Source: Lederbergia citrea (GTDB taxonomy: Bacteria > Bacillota > Bacilli > Bacillales > Bacillaceae_C). Taken from it: DNA of 64,000 bases. Below are positions 41,991 to 50,967 of the stretch, one piece after another (within the stretch, counting starts at the first letter, position 1; each line of letters begins with the position of its first letter). Made by a program: the position numbers and the translations under genes. The notes under the pieces are model-generated. The model was not told where the DNA came from, made no database searches, and saw only the letters and a program-made list of their open reading frames with translations. The stretch is from positions 124,001-188,000 of the forward strand of contig NZ_JAGYPH010000001.1 in assembly GCF_018343525.1 (NCBI RefSeq). Reading direction: 5' to 3'.

Positions 41991-42004
41991 TGAAAGCGCT
42001 TAAA
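41991..42004 (+). promoter_or_regulatory. Candidate CcpA (cre) site before the MaoC-like gene
   Basis: TGAAAGCGCTTAAA matches the cre consensus TGWAARCGYTWNCW at all but the thirteenth base, and its core is a perfect palindrome. It lies 7 bp before the SD of the next gene, where a roadblock on transcription would be the likely mode. Confidence 0.5.
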
Positions 42005-42024
42005 AACCTATGGAGGTGCATGTG

Positions 42025-42501
42025 TTGTTACTCGGGAAAAAACGTAAACTTGGCAGGACAATGGAGGAAATTACAAGAGGGGAAAAATTAACGCTGACTG
42101 AAAAAATTGAGGACAAAGATTTGCTTTTATTTTTAGGTTTGACAAATGATGCAAATCCACTTTATATTCAGCATGATTATGCTTCCCAAACTACCTATAA
42201 AAAGCCGATCGTTCCTACGATTATGCTTACAGGAATTATAACCTCTGCTGTATCCAAATATTTGCCAGGACCAGGTTCACATATTCTAAAACAGGAAATT
42301 GAATTTTTACAACCCGTATACCACTATGCAACAATCCAATTTTTGTTTGAAATAACAGATGTAAATGAAAAAAACCATACCATTACTGTAAATGTGCAAG
42401 CAACAGATGAGCAGGAGAATATGGTTATTAAAGGAAAACTATTAGTTTGCCCACCATTTAACATGGAGCCAATGACAGGGGAAGCCCTCGAAAACTTTTA
42501 G
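42025..42501 (+). CDS. MaoC-like dehydratase / hot-dog protein
   Basis: A 158-residue hot-dog-fold protein. The hydratase-2 type segment TNDANPLYIQHDYASQT holds the expected Asp and His in the order D-x4-H-like seen in MaoC proteins. GKKRKLGRTMEEI forms the N-terminus. GGAGGTG at 42012-42018 sets the start at TTG 42025 or GTG 42022; the ATG at 42010 overlaps the SD. Relatives carry the same gene between mdh and phoP. Substrate unknown, probably an acyl-CoA or related thioester. Confidence 0.82.
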   Translation: MLLGKKRKLGRTMEEITRGEKLTLTEKIEDKDLLLFLGLTNDANPLYIQHDYASQTTYKKPIVPTIMLTGIITSAVSKYLPGPGSHILKQEIEFLQPVYHYATIQFLFEITDVNEKNHTITVNVQATDEQENMVIKGKLLVCPPFNMEPMTGEALENF

Positions 42502-42503
42502 GC

Positions 42504-42537
42504 AATGGGGAGAGGTTCACATGGACCTCTCCCCATT
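42504..42537 (+). terminator. Terminator of the MaoC-like gene
   Basis: AATGGGGAGAGGT pairs perfectly with ACCTCTCCCCATT over 8 bases, followed by TCTTTG. Confidence 0.8.
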
Positions 42538-42603
42538 TCTTTGAATCCTTTTATGGATTCATTCGTACATAGATTAAGAGAAAAATAGAAAGGGTTGTAT
42601 GGA

Positions 42604-43554
42604 ATGAGCTTAAAAAGAGTATATACCGTTACAGGGCTAATCATTGCTGTTATTGTACTCACCGTAGTTCTCTTCAGTTCGTGGTATACGGTAGATGAAT
42701 CAGATCAAGCTTTAATTATGACGTTCGGTAAGGCGGAAGAAACGATTACAGAACCAGGCTTACACTTTAAACTTCCATGGCCAATTCAGCGTGTGGAAAA
42801 ATTAGCAAGAGAGACGCTTAAGCTTGAATTCGGTTACAATGAAAAGAACGGTAAGACAAATGAAACAAAAATGATTACTGGAGATGAAAATATTGTCCTT
42901 GCCGATCTCGTTGTTCAATGGAAAATAACGGATCCGAAAAAATACTTATTTCATTCAGAAAAACCGCAAGAAATTTTATATAACGCCACATCGGCTTCTT
43001 TAAGAAGTATTATTGGCAGTTCGAAAATTGATGATGCATTGACATCAGGGAAAGCGGAAATTGAAGCGAATGTGCGTGAGCTATTGACTTCTTTAATGGA
43101 TAAATATGATGTGGGCATATCCATTCTTGCTGTTAATTTAAAAGACGTAGAGCTTCCGAATCAAGAAGTACGCAGTGCTTTTACAGCGGTTACGGATGCT
43201 CGAGAAACGATGAACACAAAAATAAATGAAGCAAAAAAATATGAAAATAAGCGGATGAATGAAGCGGAAGGGGAAAAAGCCGCTATCATTTACAAGGCAG
43301 AAGGGGAAAAATCCGCAAGGCTTGAAGCCGCACGTGGGGATGTTGCTGTATTTAATAAATTATATGAGCAGTATAAAACAAATCCCGACATCACTCGTGA
43401 GCGTCTAACGCTTGAAACACTAGAGCAAGTTTTACCTGGTGCAGAGATTTATATCATGAATGATGATGGTAATACTTTGAAATACTTCCCGATTCGGCCA
43501 TTGGAAAAAGAGCAAGCGAAACAATCCAATGAAGAAGGGGGAAGCGAAGAATAA
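42604..43554 (+). CDS. hflK: HflK, membrane protease modulator (SPFH/prohibitin family)
   Basis: A 316-residue membrane protein with one N-terminal transmembrane segment (about residues 8-27), then an SPFH domain (DESDQALIMTFGKAEETI, LHFKLPWPIQRV) and a long coiled coil rich in E, A and K. With HflC it forms a ring around FtsH in bacteria where it is studied and limits its proteolysis. ATG 42604 is chosen over TTG 42595, with AAAGGG upstream. hflC overlaps by one base. In most Bacillus phoP-phoR occupy this place. Confidence 0.9.
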   Translation: MSLKRVYTVTGLIIAVIVLTVVLFSSWYTVDESDQALIMTFGKAEETITEPGLHFKLPWPIQRVEKLARETLKLEFGYNEKNGKTNETKMITGDENIVLADLVVQWKITDPKKYLFHSEKPQEILYNATSASLRSIIGSSKIDDALTSGKAEIEANVRELLTSLMDKYDVGISILAVNLKDVELPNQEVRSAFTAVTDARETMNTKINEAKKYENKRMNEAEGEKAAIIYKAEGEKSARLEAARGDVAVFNKLYEQYKTNPDITRERLTLETLEQVLPGAEIYIMNDDGNTLKYFPIRPLEKEQAKQSNEEGGSEE

Positions 43555-44486
43555 TGGATAAAAAAGTAGTTAATCTTGAACCTAGAAAAAATATTGAGAT
43601 GGAATGGCGTAAATATGCCAAGTTGGGTATTACTGTTATTATTTTATTCGCTTTGTTCATCCTTTTATTAACGAGTGCCTTCATCGTCAAAGAAGGGGAA
43701 CATAAAGTAATTCGTCAATTTGGAGAAGTTGTCAGGATTAAAAGTGAACCAGGTCTTTCTTTTAAACTACCATTTATTCAAAGTGTCTCAACGCTCCCGA
43801 AATATCAAATGATGTATGATGTATCTCAAGCAGAAATCAATACAAAAGATAAGAAGCGGATGATTATTGACAATTATGTTGTTTGGAAAATTGATAATCC
43901 GCGAAAAATGATTTCGAATGCGAGAACCGTAGCCAATGCCGAGTCAAGGATGGAAGAGTTCATTTATTCTGTTGTACGGGCAGAGCTTGGTCAATTAAAC
44001 TATAACGAAATCATAAATGACGAGAAATCATCACGCGGAAGTTTAAATGACAGAGTAACCGAAAAGGTAAATGAACTCCTTTTAAAAGATGAATATGGTA
44101 TCATCATCACTGATGTCCGGACGAAACGAACCGATTTGCCGCAAGAAAATGAGAACTCTGTTTATACGAGAATGATTTCCGAGCGTGAATCAAAAGCACA
44201 AGAATATTTATCTAAAGGTGATGCCGAGAAGAATCGCATCACCGCCAAAACTGATCGAAAGGTCCGCGAAACACTATCGAAAGCACAAGCTGATGCGGAA
44301 GTTATCCGTTCGGAAGGAGAGGGAGAAGCAGCCAAGATTTATAATGTATCTTTCTCTAAAGATAAAGAATTCTATAACCTTTTCCGAACACTTGAGACTT
44401 ATAAGAAAACAATCGGCGAAGACACTGTCATCGTCATTCCATCAGACTCGCCGTACGCCCGTTTGTTGATGGGCTATACTAAATAA
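43554..44486 (+). CDS. hflC: HflC, membrane protease modulator (SPFH/prohibitin family)
   Basis: A 310-residue partner of HflK with a transmembrane segment at about residues 24-43, an SPFH domain (EGEHKVIRQFGEVV, GLSFKLPFIQSV) and a C-terminal coiled coil. The ATG shares its first base with the hflK stop, giving TAATG coupling. The two genes form a unit ended by a clear terminator before polA. FtsH itself is not in this window. Confidence 0.9.
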   Translation: MDKKVVNLEPRKNIEMEWRKYAKLGITVIILFALFILLLTSAFIVKEGEHKVIRQFGEVVRIKSEPGLSFKLPFIQSVSTLPKYQMMYDVSQAEINTKDKKRMIIDNYVVWKIDNPRKMISNARTVANAESRMEEFIYSVVRAELGQLNYNEIINDEKSSRGSLNDRVTEKVNELLLKDEYGIIITDVRTKRTDLPQENENSVYTRMISERESKAQEYLSKGDAEKNRITAKTDRKVRETLSKAQADAEVIRSEGEGEAAKIYNVSFSKDKEFYNLFRTLETYKKTIGEDTVIVIPSDSPYARLLMGYTK

Positions 44487-44493
44487 TGAAAGT

Positions 44494-44519
44494 ATCCGCA
44501 TGGCTATCGCCGTGCGGAT
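44494..44519 (+). terminator. Terminator of hflKC
   Basis: ATCCGCA and GGC arms pair with GCC and TGCGGAT around TATC, followed by TTTTTTGTC. Confidence 0.85.
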
Positions 44520-44664
44520 TTTTTGTCTTCTCAGAATAGATGTGAACAAGAACAACCAACGCCTAAAGCGAATATAACCCTTTATTTTCACATTCCCTAA
44601 CCCACATGCTAAAATATAGGTAAGAATAGATGGACGAACTAGCCCCACTAGGAGGTTTTATTAA

Positions 44665-47295
44665 ATGAAAAAGAAATTAATGCTCATTGACGGTAATAGT
44701 ATTGCTTACCGTGCTTTTTTCGCTCTGCCACTTTTGAACAATGACAAAGGAATACATACGAATGCCGTATACGGTTTCACAACGATGCTGATGAAGGTGC
44801 TTGAGGAAGAAAAACCGACGCATATTCTTGTGGCATTTGACGCGGGAAAAACAACGTTCCGCCATTCTACCTTCAAAGAATATAAAGGTGGACGCCAAAA
44901 GACTCCACCAGAGCTGTCTGAACAGTTTCCGTTTGTTAGAGAGTTACTAGACGCATATGGAATTAAACGGTATGAGCTGGAAAACTTTGAAGCGGATGAT
45001 ATTATCGGGACACTCGCGGTCAAAGCGGAACAAGAAGGCTTTGAGGTAAAAGTGATTTCTGGAGATAAGGACTTGACGCAGCTAAGCACTGGACATATTA
45101 CAGTTGGAATCACAAGAAAAGGCATTACAGATATTGAAGAATATACCCCTGCTCATATCCAAGAGAAATATGGCCTTACTGCCGACCAAATTATTGATAT
45201 GAAGGGTCTTATGGGTGACCAGTCCGATAATATCCCGGGAGTTCCCGGTGTCGGAGAGAAAACAGCGATCAAACTGTTAAAGCAATTTGAAACCCTAGAA
45301 AACCTGCTGGCTAATATAGACCAAGTGAGTGGAAAGAAGCTGAAGGAAAGACTAGAAGAATTTAAAGATCAAGCAATCATGAGCAAAGAGTTGGCGACGA
45401 TAACAAAAGAAGCGCCAGTGACCGTTACGGTTGATGAACTTTCGTTCGAAGGCTATGATGTGGAAAAACTCTCAGCAGTTTTTAAAGAACTCGGATTTAA
45501 TTCCCTGCTTGGAAAATTAGAAGGTGCAGATGAAATCGTTTCGGAAGAAGTGAAAGAAATTTCATTTGAAACAGTGGAATCCATTACTGAAGCAGTTTTC
45601 GCTGCTGAAAATGCACTCTACGTTGAAGTCCTCGAAGATAATTATCATACTGGAGAAATTGCGGGCTTCGGTTTATCCAACAAGAACGGAAATTTCTATT
45701 TGCCTGTTGAAACCACATTGCAATCAGAAGCTTTTAAACAATGGGCGAAAGATGAAACGAAGAGGAAACAAGTTTATGACGCAAAACGCTCGATCGTTGC
45801 GCTAAAAAGACATGATATCGATTTACAAGGAATTGATTTTGATTTATTGCTTGCGTCCTATTTACTCAACCCCTCTGAGTCTACAGAGGATTTCGCAGGG
45901 GTCGCAAAACGACATCAATTTACAAATGTGAAAACGGATGAAGCAGTATATGGCAAAGGTGCTAAGAAAAAGGTAGCTGAAGGCGATGTGCTTGGCGAAC
46001 ACCTTGTACGAAAAGCAATGGGTATTGCTGATTTATACGAGCCGTTGCTTAAGGAACTTGAGCAAAATGAACAGACAGATCTATTTTTCGAACTCGAATT
46101 GCCGCTATCGTTGATTCTCGCGAAAATGGAATATACAGGTGTGAAAGTGGACGTTGAGAAACTGGAAGAGATGAAGGCTGAAATCGCCGAAAGATTGAAA
46201 GAGATTGAAGCAAGAATTCATGAACATGCGGGTGAAAAATTTAATATTAATTCCCCGAAACAGTTAGGGGTTATTTTATTTGATAATCTCGGTTTACCGG
46301 TCATAAAAAAGACGAAAACGGGTTATTCTACTTCGGCTGATGTATTAGAAAAATTAGAGCATGAACACGAAATTATTCGGGAAATCCTTAATTATCGCCA
46401 ACTCGGAAAATTACAGTCCACTTATATTGAAGGTTTGCTAAAAGTGGTTCACAGCGATTCGAATAAAGTTCATACGCGGTTTAATCAAGTATTGACATCA
46501 ACAGGAAGGCTAAGCTCCATTGATCCTAACTTGCAAAATATTCCTATTCGTTTGGAAGAAGGGCGTAAAATACGCAAAGCATTTATTCCTTCAGAAAAAG
46601 ATTGGGTCATTTTCGCGGCGGATTATTCACAAATTGAACTCCGGGTCCTTGCACATATCGCTAAGGATGAAAAGCTAATGGAAGCTTTCACAAACAATAT
46701 GGATATTCATACAAAAACAGCTATGGATGTATTCCATGTTGAAGCAGACGAAGTGACATCGAATATGCGTAGGCAGGCGAAAGCCGTGAACTTCGGGATT
46801 GTCTACGGCATCAGTGATTATGGATTGTCGCAAAGCTTGGGGATTACAAGAAAAGAAGCAGGCCAATTTATTGACCGCTACTTACAAAGCTTCCCAGGTG
46901 TCAAAAATTATATGGAAGACATCATCGTGGAAGCTAGAGACAACGGCTTTGTTTCAACAGTCTTGCATAGAAGAAGGTATATCCCTGAAATTACAAGTCG
47001 CAATTTTAACCTCAGAAGCTTCGCAGAACGAACAGCGATGAATACGCCAATTCAAGGAAGTGCAGCGGACATCATAAAAAAAGCAATGATTGATATGGCA
47101 GCAAGACTTGAAAAAGAAGGCCTACGAACGCGTTTGCTTTTGCAAGTGCATGACGAATTGATTTTTGAAGCGCCACAAGATGAAATTGAAAAATTAAAAG
47201 AAATTGTTCCGGATGTAATGGAGCATGCACTCGAACTTGCGGTTCCGGTTAAAGTAGAGTACTCATACGGCCCAACATGGTTTGATGCAAAATAA
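44665..47295 (+). CDS. polA: DNA polymerase I
   Basis: An 876-residue repair and Okazaki-fragment polymerase. The N-terminal 5' nuclease domain (residues 1 to about 290) has LIDGNSIAYRAF, DDIIGTLA and GDQSDNIPGVPGVGEKTA. The central exonuclease-like domain lacks the DxE metal motif, as in other Bacillus Pol I, so no proofreading is expected. The polymerase has motif A (ADYSQIELRVLAHI), the O-helix (RRQAKAVNFGIVYGIS) and motif C (VHDELIFE). The SD AGGAGG precedes the ATG. mutM follows after 37 bp. Confidence 0.96.
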   Translation: MKKKLMLIDGNSIAYRAFFALPLLNNDKGIHTNAVYGFTTMLMKVLEEEKPTHILVAFDAGKTTFRHSTFKEYKGGRQKTPPELSEQFPFVRELLDAYGIKRYELENFEADDIIGTLAVKAEQEGFEVKVISGDKDLTQLSTGHITVGITRKGITDIEEYTPAHIQEKYGLTADQIIDMKGLMGDQSDNIPGVPGVGEKTAIKLLKQFETLENLLANIDQVSGKKLKERLEEFKDQAIMSKELATITKEAPVTVTVDELSFEGYDVEKLSAVFKELGFNSLLGKLEGADEIVSEEVKEISFETVESITEAVFAAENALYVEVLEDNYHTGEIAGFGLSNKNGNFYLPVETTLQSEAFKQWAKDETKRKQVYDAKRSIVALKRHDIDLQGIDFDLLLASYLLNPSESTEDFAGVAKRHQFTNVKTDEAVYGKGAKKKVAEGDVLGEHLVRKAMGIADLYEPLLKELEQNEQTDLFFELELPLSLILAKMEYTGVKVDVEKLEEMKAEIAERLKEIEARIHEHAGEKFNINSPKQLGVILFDNLGLPVIKKTKTGYSTSADVLEKLEHEHEIIREILNYRQLGKLQSTYIEGLLKVVHSDSNKVHTRFNQVLTSTGRLSSIDPNLQNIPIRLEEGRKIRKAFIPSEKDWVIFAADYSQIELRVLAHIAKDEKLMEAFTNNMDIHTKTAMDVFHVEADEVTSNMRRQAKAVNFGIVYGISDYGLSQSLGITRKEAGQFIDRYLQSFPGVKNYMEDIIVEARDNGFVSTVLHRRRYIPEITSRNFNLRSFAERTAMNTPIQGSAADIIKKAMIDMAARLEKEGLRTRLLLQVHDELIFEAPQDEIEKLKEIVPDVMEHALELAVPVKVEYSYGPTWFDAK

Positions 47296-47332
47296 ACAGC
47301 AATGAAGGTGCAACAAGAGAGGGGGCCCCAAG

Positions 47333-48166
47333 ATGCCGGAGTTACCTGAAGTAGAAACGGTCCGTAGATCACTAGTTGAACTAGTAGTGGGTAAAACAAT
47401 AGAACGCGTGGCGGTAGGATGGCCAAAAATAATTAAAAACCCATTGGAATTTGAGCAATTTCAGGATGCACTAAAAGGCCAGATGATTCATGGTGTAAAT
47501 AGAAGAGGCAAATTTTTAATTTTTTTACTTGATGATTACTCGCTCGTCTCTCATTTGAGGATGGAAGGTAATTACAGTTTGCATCGTAAAGGTGACGAAA
47601 CTGATAAACATACACATGTCGTTTTCAGCTTTACGGATGGCACTGAGCTTCGTTACCGTGACGTTAGGAAGTTTGGGACGATGCATTTGTTTACAAAAGG
47701 GACAGAAGAAACCAACCTTCCCCTTGCTAAACTTGGACCTGAGCCATTTTCGGCGGATTTTACTGTCAATTATTTAAAAGAGCGGTTAATGAAAACCGAT
47801 CGAATGATCAAAGCGGTGCTCCTTGATCAAACAATTGTGACTGGACTTGGTAATATATACGTTGACGAAGTATTGTTTAGATCAAAAATTCATCCCGAGC
47901 GTCGGGCAAAAACATTAAGTGATCAGGAAATATCAATTTTACGCGATGAAGCTGCATCTACCTTAATAGAAGCCATCGAAGCTGGAGGAAGTTCCGTCAA
48001 TACGTATATGAACTCCCATGGAATAAGCGGAACGTATCAGGAGCGGCTTTTTGTTTACGGCAGAAAAGGCGAAGAATGTAAACATTGCGGAACGCCAGTT
48101 GAAAAAGTCAAATTGGCTGGAAGAGGAACACATTTCTGTCCTAAGTGTCAGAAAAGTAACCGTTGA
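47333..48166 (+). CDS. mutM: Formamidopyrimidine-DNA glycosylase
   Basis: A 277-residue repair enzyme that removes 8-oxoguanine and cleaves the abasic site. After Met removal P1 and E2 of PELPEVE are catalytic; RRGKFLIF has the conserved lysine, and the C-terminal zinc finger is CKHCG...CPKCQ. polA lies directly upstream, as in B. subtilis, so the two repair genes are probably cotranscribed. Confidence 0.96.
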   Translation: MPELPEVETVRRSLVELVVGKTIERVAVGWPKIIKNPLEFEQFQDALKGQMIHGVNRRGKFLIFLLDDYSLVSHLRMEGNYSLHRKGDETDKHTHVVFSFTDGTELRYRDVRKFGTMHLFTKGTEETNLPLAKLGPEPFSADFTVNYLKERLMKTDRMIKAVLLDQTIVTGLGNIYVDEVLFRSKIHPERRAKTLSDQEISILRDEAASTLIEAIEAGGSSVNTYMNSHGISGTYQERLFVYGRKGEECKHCGTPVEKVKLAGRGTHFCPKCQKSNR

Positions 48167-48262
48167 TTATTGTGAGAAGTTTTTCAGGAGTTGCTTTTTA
48201 ACCAACATAAAGCCTTTCTCATATACTGGGTTATCGACTTTTAAAGGGGAAGGTGCTTGGAG

Positions 48263-48895
48263 ATGGGCTTTTCGTTATCTATACTGCTGCTTGCGATTGC
48301 AATCAGCCTCGATAATTTCAGTACTGGACTTGCATACGGTCTTAGAAAAATGACGATTCCGATAAAATCCATTTTGATTATTGCATTATGTACCGCAGTT
48401 TCATTAGGGATTGCGATGTTTGCAGGACAACTACTTCTAAACGTTCTTACTCCAGCTTCCGCCAGTCGGATTGGCGGCATTATATTAATTTTGATTGGCG
48501 CCTGGGTGATTTATCAATTTTTTAGAACCGAAAAAGAAAAGCCATTAACACATGAAAAACTCGTTTTAAATTGGGAAATTAAATCGCTGGGCATCGTCGT
48601 TCATATTTTAAAAAAACCGACTAGAGCAGATATTGACTGCTCTGGTACGATAACTGGGATTGAAGCTCTTTTGCTTGGGATTGCATTATCGCTTGATGCA
48701 TTCGGCGCTGGAATCGGGGCGGCGATGCTTGGATATTCTCCCTTAATCCTTGCTGGATCTGCCGCGTTCATGAGTTGCATTTTTCTAGGAGGAGGCTTGC
48801 AGCTGGGAAAAGTTTTTTCACATTCAAGCTGGCTACAGAAATTCTCATTTATGCCTGGAGTTTTACTCGTGTTAATTGGATTATTAAAAATGTAA
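48263..48895 (+). CDS. ytaF: Sporulation membrane protein YtaF (MntP-like)
   Basis: A 210-residue membrane protein with two related halves, each starting with an IAISLDNFSTGLAYG or IALSLDAFGAGIGAA segment, as in MntP-type transporters. About six hydrophobic segments are seen. It is listed as a sporulation protein in Bacillus; a metal-ion role is possible by family. ATG 48263 is chosen with AAGGTG 7 bp upstream, over TTG 48257. Confidence 0.9.
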   Translation: MGFSLSILLLAIAISLDNFSTGLAYGLRKMTIPIKSILIIALCTAVSLGIAMFAGQLLLNVLTPASASRIGGIILILIGAWVIYQFFRTEKEKPLTHEKLVLNWEIKSLGIVVHILKKPTRADIDCSGTITGIEALLLGIALSLDAFGAGIGAAMLGYSPLILAGSAAFMSCIFLGGGLQLGKVFSHSSWLQKFSFMPGVLLVLIGLLKM

Positions 48896-48913
48896 AATGA
48901 AAGAGGCAATAAA

Positions 48914-49516
48914 ATGGCATCAATCATAGGACTTACTGGTGGTATTGCAAGTGGTAAAAGCACTGTCTCGAAAATGTTGGAGGATCAAGGGTTTACAATC
49001 GTCGACGCCGACCTAGCTGCACGCGTGGTTGTAGAACAGGGTGAAGACACATACAAAAAATTAGTGAATGTATTCGGAAAAGACATCCTATTGGCTGATG
49101 GTGCCATTGATAGATCAAAGCTCGGTTCGATTATATTTCATGATAAAGAAAAAAGAGAAATGTTAAACAGTATCGTCCATCCAGCAGTGCGGATCCGTAT
49201 GAATGAATGGAAGGAAGAGGCGATTGCTGCTGGGAAACAGACGATCATTTACGATATTCCGTTATTGTTTGAAAGCAATCTTGTCCACTTAGTTGAAAAG
49301 ATTATCTTAGTATATGTGGACGAAGAAGTGCAGCTTAAAAGGCTTGTGTCAAGAAACAGTTTGTCTGAAGCAGAAGCAAAAGCCCGAATTGCTTCCCAGC
49401 TCCCGTTGCAAGATAAGGTGGATCTTGCTGATGCAGTAATAGACAATAACGGAACAATTGGTGAGACGAAACAACAAGTAGAGGCATTATTAATTAAATG
49501 GAACTTACAACCTTAA
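48914..49516 (+). CDS. coaE: Dephospho-CoA kinase
   Basis: A 200-residue kinase for the last step of coenzyme A synthesis. The Walker A loop is TGGIASGKST at residues 8-17; DADLAARVVVEQG and YDIPLLFES are the substrate and lid segments. It follows ytaF after 18 bp. In B. subtilis gapB comes next; here a terminator and then speD follow instead. Confidence 0.95.
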   Translation: MASIIGLTGGIASGKSTVSKMLEDQGFTIVDADLAARVVVEQGEDTYKKLVNVFGKDILLADGAIDRSKLGSIIFHDKEKREMLNSIVHPAVRIRMNEWKEEAIAAGKQTIIYDIPLLFESNLVHLVEKIILVYVDEEVQLKRLVSRNSLSEAEAKARIASQLPLQDKVDLADAVIDNNGTIGETKQQVEALLIKWNLQP

Positions 49517-49517
49517 G

Positions 49518-49548
49518 AAAAAACTCCTGATCATTTCAGGAGTTTTTT
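49518..49548 (+). terminator. Terminator of the polA-coaE group
   Basis: AAAAAACTCCTGA pairs with TCAGGAGTTTTTT over TCATT, followed by CGCTTTTTGG. Confidence 0.9.
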
Positions 49549-49606
49549 CGCTTTTTGGTCTATCACGATAATACTGGAAATACTATGCAAAAGTTAAAAT
49601 TTATTA

Positions 49607-49635
49607 TTGCAAAAAAAATATATAGGCCGTATACT
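49607..49635 (+). promoter_or_regulatory. Candidate sigma-A promoter of speD
   Basis: TTGCAA (49607-49612) and TATACT (49630-49635) are 17 bp apart. Transcription would begin near 49642, about 187 nt before the speD start. Confidence 0.55.
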
Positions 49636-49643
49636 TTAAATCG

Positions 49644-49828
49644 TGAGTTAATTTTAAGTTTTTATTTTTTGCTCACATAACTGCTTAAAGGGTTAGGACC
49701 TCATTGGACTAACTTTCCCCCGTTGCAGTTACTAAGGTTGTTTAAAAATTCCGGAAAAAATGGTCTTTTTAAGCACACGTACTTTGTTATTCTGATCGCT
49801 AAAAAATACGTTCAAGGGGGAACGATCA
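49644..49828 (+). promoter_or_regulatory. Structured leader before speD
   Basis: Gene-free DNA with nested inverted repeats. TAACTGC (49678-49684) pairs with GCAGTTA (49725-49731) and encloses GTTAG (49692-49696) with CTAAC (49709-49713). A GTGAG/CTCAC pair lies before it, and ACGTA/TACGT lies after. No T-box core or terminator T-run is visible. It may be a cis-acting RNA for polyamine or SAM control; I know no family that fits. Confidence 0.4.
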
Positions 49829-50203
49829 ATGGAAACAATCGGACGTCATGTAATTTCTGAATTATGGGGTTGTAATGTTGATAAATTGAACAGCATGCCA
49901 TTAATTGAGCAAATATTCGTAGATGCTGCTCTGAAATCTGGTGCTGAAATTCGTGAAGTTGCCTTTCATAAATTTGCGCCGCAAGGAGTTAGTGGTGTTG
50001 TCATTATTTCTGAATCGCATTTGACGATTCACAGCTTCCCGGAGCACGGCTATGCAAGCATTGATGTTTATACGTGTGGCGATTTAGATCCTAATATCGC
50101 TGCAAACTATATCGCTGAAGCATTAGACGCCGATATAAGAGAAACGATTGAAATGCCGCGTGGTATGGGACCCATCCAATTGAAACAAAAAAAAGCTCAA
50201 TAA
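49829..50203 (+). CDS. speD: S-adenosylmethionine decarboxylase proenzyme
   Basis: A 124-residue proenzyme that cleaves itself at E62-S63 (in [17 protein letters not shown]), turning S63 into the pyruvoyl cofactor. The product, decarboxylated SAM, donates aminopropyl groups for spermidine. Histidine of TIHSF and cysteine of VYTCGD assist processing and catalysis. The SD AAGGGGGAA precedes the ATG. It is a single gene with a long leader. Confidence 0.96.
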   Translation: METIGRHVISELWGCNVDKLNSMPLIEQIFVDAALKSGAEIREVAFHKFAPQGVSGVVIISESHLTIHSFPEHGYASIDVYTCGDLDPNIAANYIAEALDADIRETIEMPRGMGPIQLKQKKAQ

Positions 50204-50254
50204 TTGATAAGATGTAAACAGGGGTGTATGGAGACATACGCTCTTTTTGTTTCG

Positions 50255-50438
50255 TCTAGCTCCAGCGCCTAGCCCCTCGAGGTCAAATAAGCCTTTAGAC
50301 AATAAAAGTCAAGACCGGACTTTTTTTGTCTCAGAACATTTGCTTGTCGGAGGCCCGCAGGATGCGGGTCAGAACGGCGTTGCCACAGGACGTGGCGGGC
50401 TTAGCCGTTCTTCCATCGCAAGGCGCTTGCGCTTTTTT
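50255..50438. repeat. Long structured repeat, copy B
   Basis: Second copy of the 37446-37628 repeat in the same orientation, lying between speD and nrdR. The outer parts (tctagctccagcgcctagcc and the agaacggcgttgccacagg half) are nearly identical. The central stem 50294-50310 with 50318-50334 differs in sequence from copy A but still pairs, two base pairs having changed on both sides. The end ggcgcttgcgctttttt is T-rich and could also act as a terminator. Confidence 0.85.
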
Positions 50439-50495
50439 CTTTTCCTCCAAAAATAAGGTATAATGTTTAAAAGCACGTTGAACGGAGCTGATATG

Positions 50496-50951
50496 ATGAA
50501 ATGCCCGTCCTGCCAACATAACGGCACACGAGTAGTAGATTCAAGACCCGCCGATGAAGTGAGGTCAATAAGGAGAAGGCGTGAGTGTGAGAAATGCTCA
50601 TATCGCTTCACCACATTTGAGAGAGTGGAGGAAACTCCTCTTATTGTTGTTAAAAAAGAAGGAATCCGTGAAGAATTTAGTAGAGATAAAATTTTACGCG
50701 GGTTGATTCGTGCTTGTGAAAAACGACCTGTAACGTTAGCGCAGCTTGAAAAAATTACGCATGATATTGAAAGGGAATTGCGTAATCTGGGTCAAGCGGA
50801 AGTAAAGTCGGACAAAATAGGTGAAATGGTTATGGACAAACTGTCAAAAGTCGACGAAGTAGCTTACGTACGATTTGCATCCGTCTATCGGCAATTCAAA
50901 GATCTTAATGTCTTCTTAGATGAATTAAAAGATTTAATCAAAAAAGATTGA
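50496..50951 (+). CDS. nrdR: Ribonucleotide reductase regulator NrdR
   Basis: A 151-residue repressor that senses ATP/dATP and binds upstream of nrd genes. The N-terminal zinc ribbon is CPSC...CEKC in the first 34 residues; an ATP-cone follows ([20 protein letters not shown]). ATG 50496 gives MKCPSC with CGGAG upstream; ATG 50493 is adjacent and in frame. A TATAAT at 50459-50464 could be its -10. dnaB and dnaI follow, as in B. subtilis. Confidence 0.94.
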   Translation: MKCPSCQHNGTRVVDSRPADEVRSIRRRRECEKCSYRFTTFERVEETPLIVVKKEGIREEFSRDKILRGLIRACEKRPVTLAQLEKITHDIERELRNLGQAEVKSDKIGEMVMDKLSKVDEVAYVRFASVYRQFKDLNVFLDELKDLIKKD

Positions 50952-50967
50952 TGAAAGTGTGTTTGAC

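Noticed and set aside
50247..50456. 69-codon ORF across copy B of the long repeat
   Set aside because: The matching region in copy A is not open in a conserved way; the inverted arms explain the sequence.
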